64,000 nt of DNA, taken from positions 1-64,000 of the forward strand of contig JAFNAS010000015.1 in NCBI GenBank assembly GCA_017860295.1, read 5' to 3'. Each line of letters opens with the position of its first letter. Positions within the stretch are counted from its first letter, which is position 1. The stretch comes from Bacteroidota bacterium (GTDB taxonomy: Bacteria; Bacteroidota; Bacteroidia; Bacteroidales; Paludibacteraceae). The translations under genes and the position numbers were made by a program. The notes beneath the pieces are model-generated. The model had not been told where the DNA came from. It saw nothing but the letters and a program-made list of their open reading frames with translations, and did no database searches. This document shows, piece after piece, positions 63,460 through 64,000 of the stretch.

Positions 63460-64000
63460 ATGAAAAACTTGTTCCTCGCTCTATTTTTATCTCTTTCGGC
63501 AACTATTTCGGCTCAAAACATCACGGCAACCGGATCTATTTTTGACACGAAACACCAACCTCTCATTGGAGCTACTGCGACGCTTTACAGCAAAGCCAAT
63601 TCGAATCACAAATTGGGCGATGTGGCGAATGCAAACGGTTCTTTCTCAATTAAAGGATTATCGCCTGGCACATATACGTTGCAAATTTCGTTTGTAGGGT
63701 TTACAACATTGACCAAAAATATTGAAATTAAGCAAAACAATCAACGATTAGGTAGTTTTACTCTCAAGGAAGAGTCGATAGACCTCAAAGAAATCACTGC
63801 TGTAGGACGGGCAACGCGTGCACAACAAACAGAAGACACTATAAAATATAATGCCGATGCCTTTAAAACCATTCAAGGCGCAGATGCAAGTACGTTGATA
63901 TCCAAAATGCCCGGTATTGTAGTGGATGGTTCGGGTAAAATACAGGCTCAGGGAGAAACCGTACAGAAAGTAATGGTGGACGGTAAACCGTTTTTTGACG
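63460..64000 (+). CDS. Outer-membrane beta-barrel receptor-like protein, N-terminal part only
   Basis: The first 180 residues are present and the window ends inside the gene. Signal peptide 1-19 (LFLALFLSLSATISAQ), then a CarboxypepD_reg-like domain (TGSIFDTKHQPLIGATATLYSKAN ... LSPGTYTLQISFVGF). A plug-like part follows: DTIKYNADAFKTIQGADASTLISKMPGIVVDGSGKIQ and VQKVMVDGKPFF. This matches the TonB-receptor-like OMP_b-brl_3 family, which uses a similar plug but often lacks a TonB box. Substrate unknown. Confidence 0.85.
   Translation, partial: MKNLFLALFLSLSATISAQNITATGSIFDTKHQPLIGATATLYSKANSNHKLGDVANANGSFSIKGLSPGTYTLQISFVGFTTLTKNIEIKQNNQRLGSFTLKEESIDLKEITAVGRATRAQQTEDTIKYNADAFKTIQGADASTLISKMPGIVVDGSGKIQAQGETVQKVMVDGKPFFD

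Noticed and set aside
1-64000. tRNA, rRNA, tmRNA or known riboswitches
   Set aside because: No cloverleaf with a T-loop GTTC motif, no rRNA segments and no recognisable riboswitch cores were seen when reading the intergenic regions.

Overview
The window is chromosomal DNA from a Bacteroidota member, most likely of the order Bacteroidales. The evidence is a PorV-type component of the type IX secretion system, a secreted protease with a plausible type IX sorting tail, a DUF4249/TonB-dependent receptor pair, a FeoA-FeoB fusion, archaeal-type phosphoglycerate mutase, DUF2851 and DUF3795 proteins, and promoters of the Bacteroidota form TAnnTTTG. Genus cannot be fixed from the sequence alone. No rRNA, tRNA, CRISPR array, integrase or intact transposase was seen.

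Layout. 0.2-2.9 kb: a secreted START-domain protein and an LtaS-like membrane sulfatase-fold enzyme, flanked by G/C-rich palindromic intergenic repeats. 3.1-8.9 kb: a tightly coupled minus-strand operon with a polyprenyl-phosphate-sugar type GT2, a double LAB_N membrane protein, an ArnT-like GT83, a UDP-glucuronate-epimerase-like enzyme, a MarR regulator, a lipoprotein metallophosphoesterase and a small exported protein. This looks like an envelope (lipid A or core) sugar-decoration module. 9.2-15.5 kb: a TetR-controlled RND efflux system in which the inner-membrane pump and the TolC-like outer-membrane factor are one 1487-residue polypeptide. 16.0-22.5 kb: an iron block with ispF, a hemerythrin/RIC-type repair protein, a LuxR-type regulator with a degenerate receiver, an OprB-like porin, feoAB, a CDF-like transporter and a 56-residue FeoB-associated Cys-rich peptide. 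22.6-28.4 kb: porV, an FAH-family enzyme, rex and gcvP.

28.8-36.6 kb: a nonsense-broken TlpA-like gene, a GTG-start M6-family metalloprotease with four ~70-residue repeats, a POT peptide transporter, a SixA-like phosphatase and a DUF3795 protein. 36.7-40.1 kb: uvrB, a repeat cluster built of inverted and direct repeats, and panE. 40.1-48.7 kb: an accessory-looking, more AT-rich stretch with a nonsense-broken small membrane protein gene, an MBL hydrolase, an NPP-type phosphodiesterase, a DJ-1/PfpI protein, an orphan glutamate-synthase-like FMN protein, a nonsense-broken membrane AraC-type regulator and a small secreted helical protein. 49-58 kb: the DUF4249/TonB receptor pair, CatA-like and GNAT acetyltransferases, and a LytTR response regulator with a soluble six-PAS histidine kinase. 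58.6-64 kb: a beta-trefoil protein with a possible pore-forming C-terminal region, a lipoprotein, apgM, a DUF2851 protein and the start of an outer-membrane receptor-like gene.

The strongest leads are the sugar-decoration operon, in which the LAB_N protein sits where ArnE/ArnF-type flippases sit in the arn pathway; the pump-outer-membrane-factor fusion; the beta-trefoil/toxin-like protein; and a perfectly phased six-unit 21-bp intergenic repeat. Three separate genes are each interrupted by a single in-frame stop, and the three stops are all different (TAA, TAG, TGA), which points to ordinary gene decay rather than recoding.
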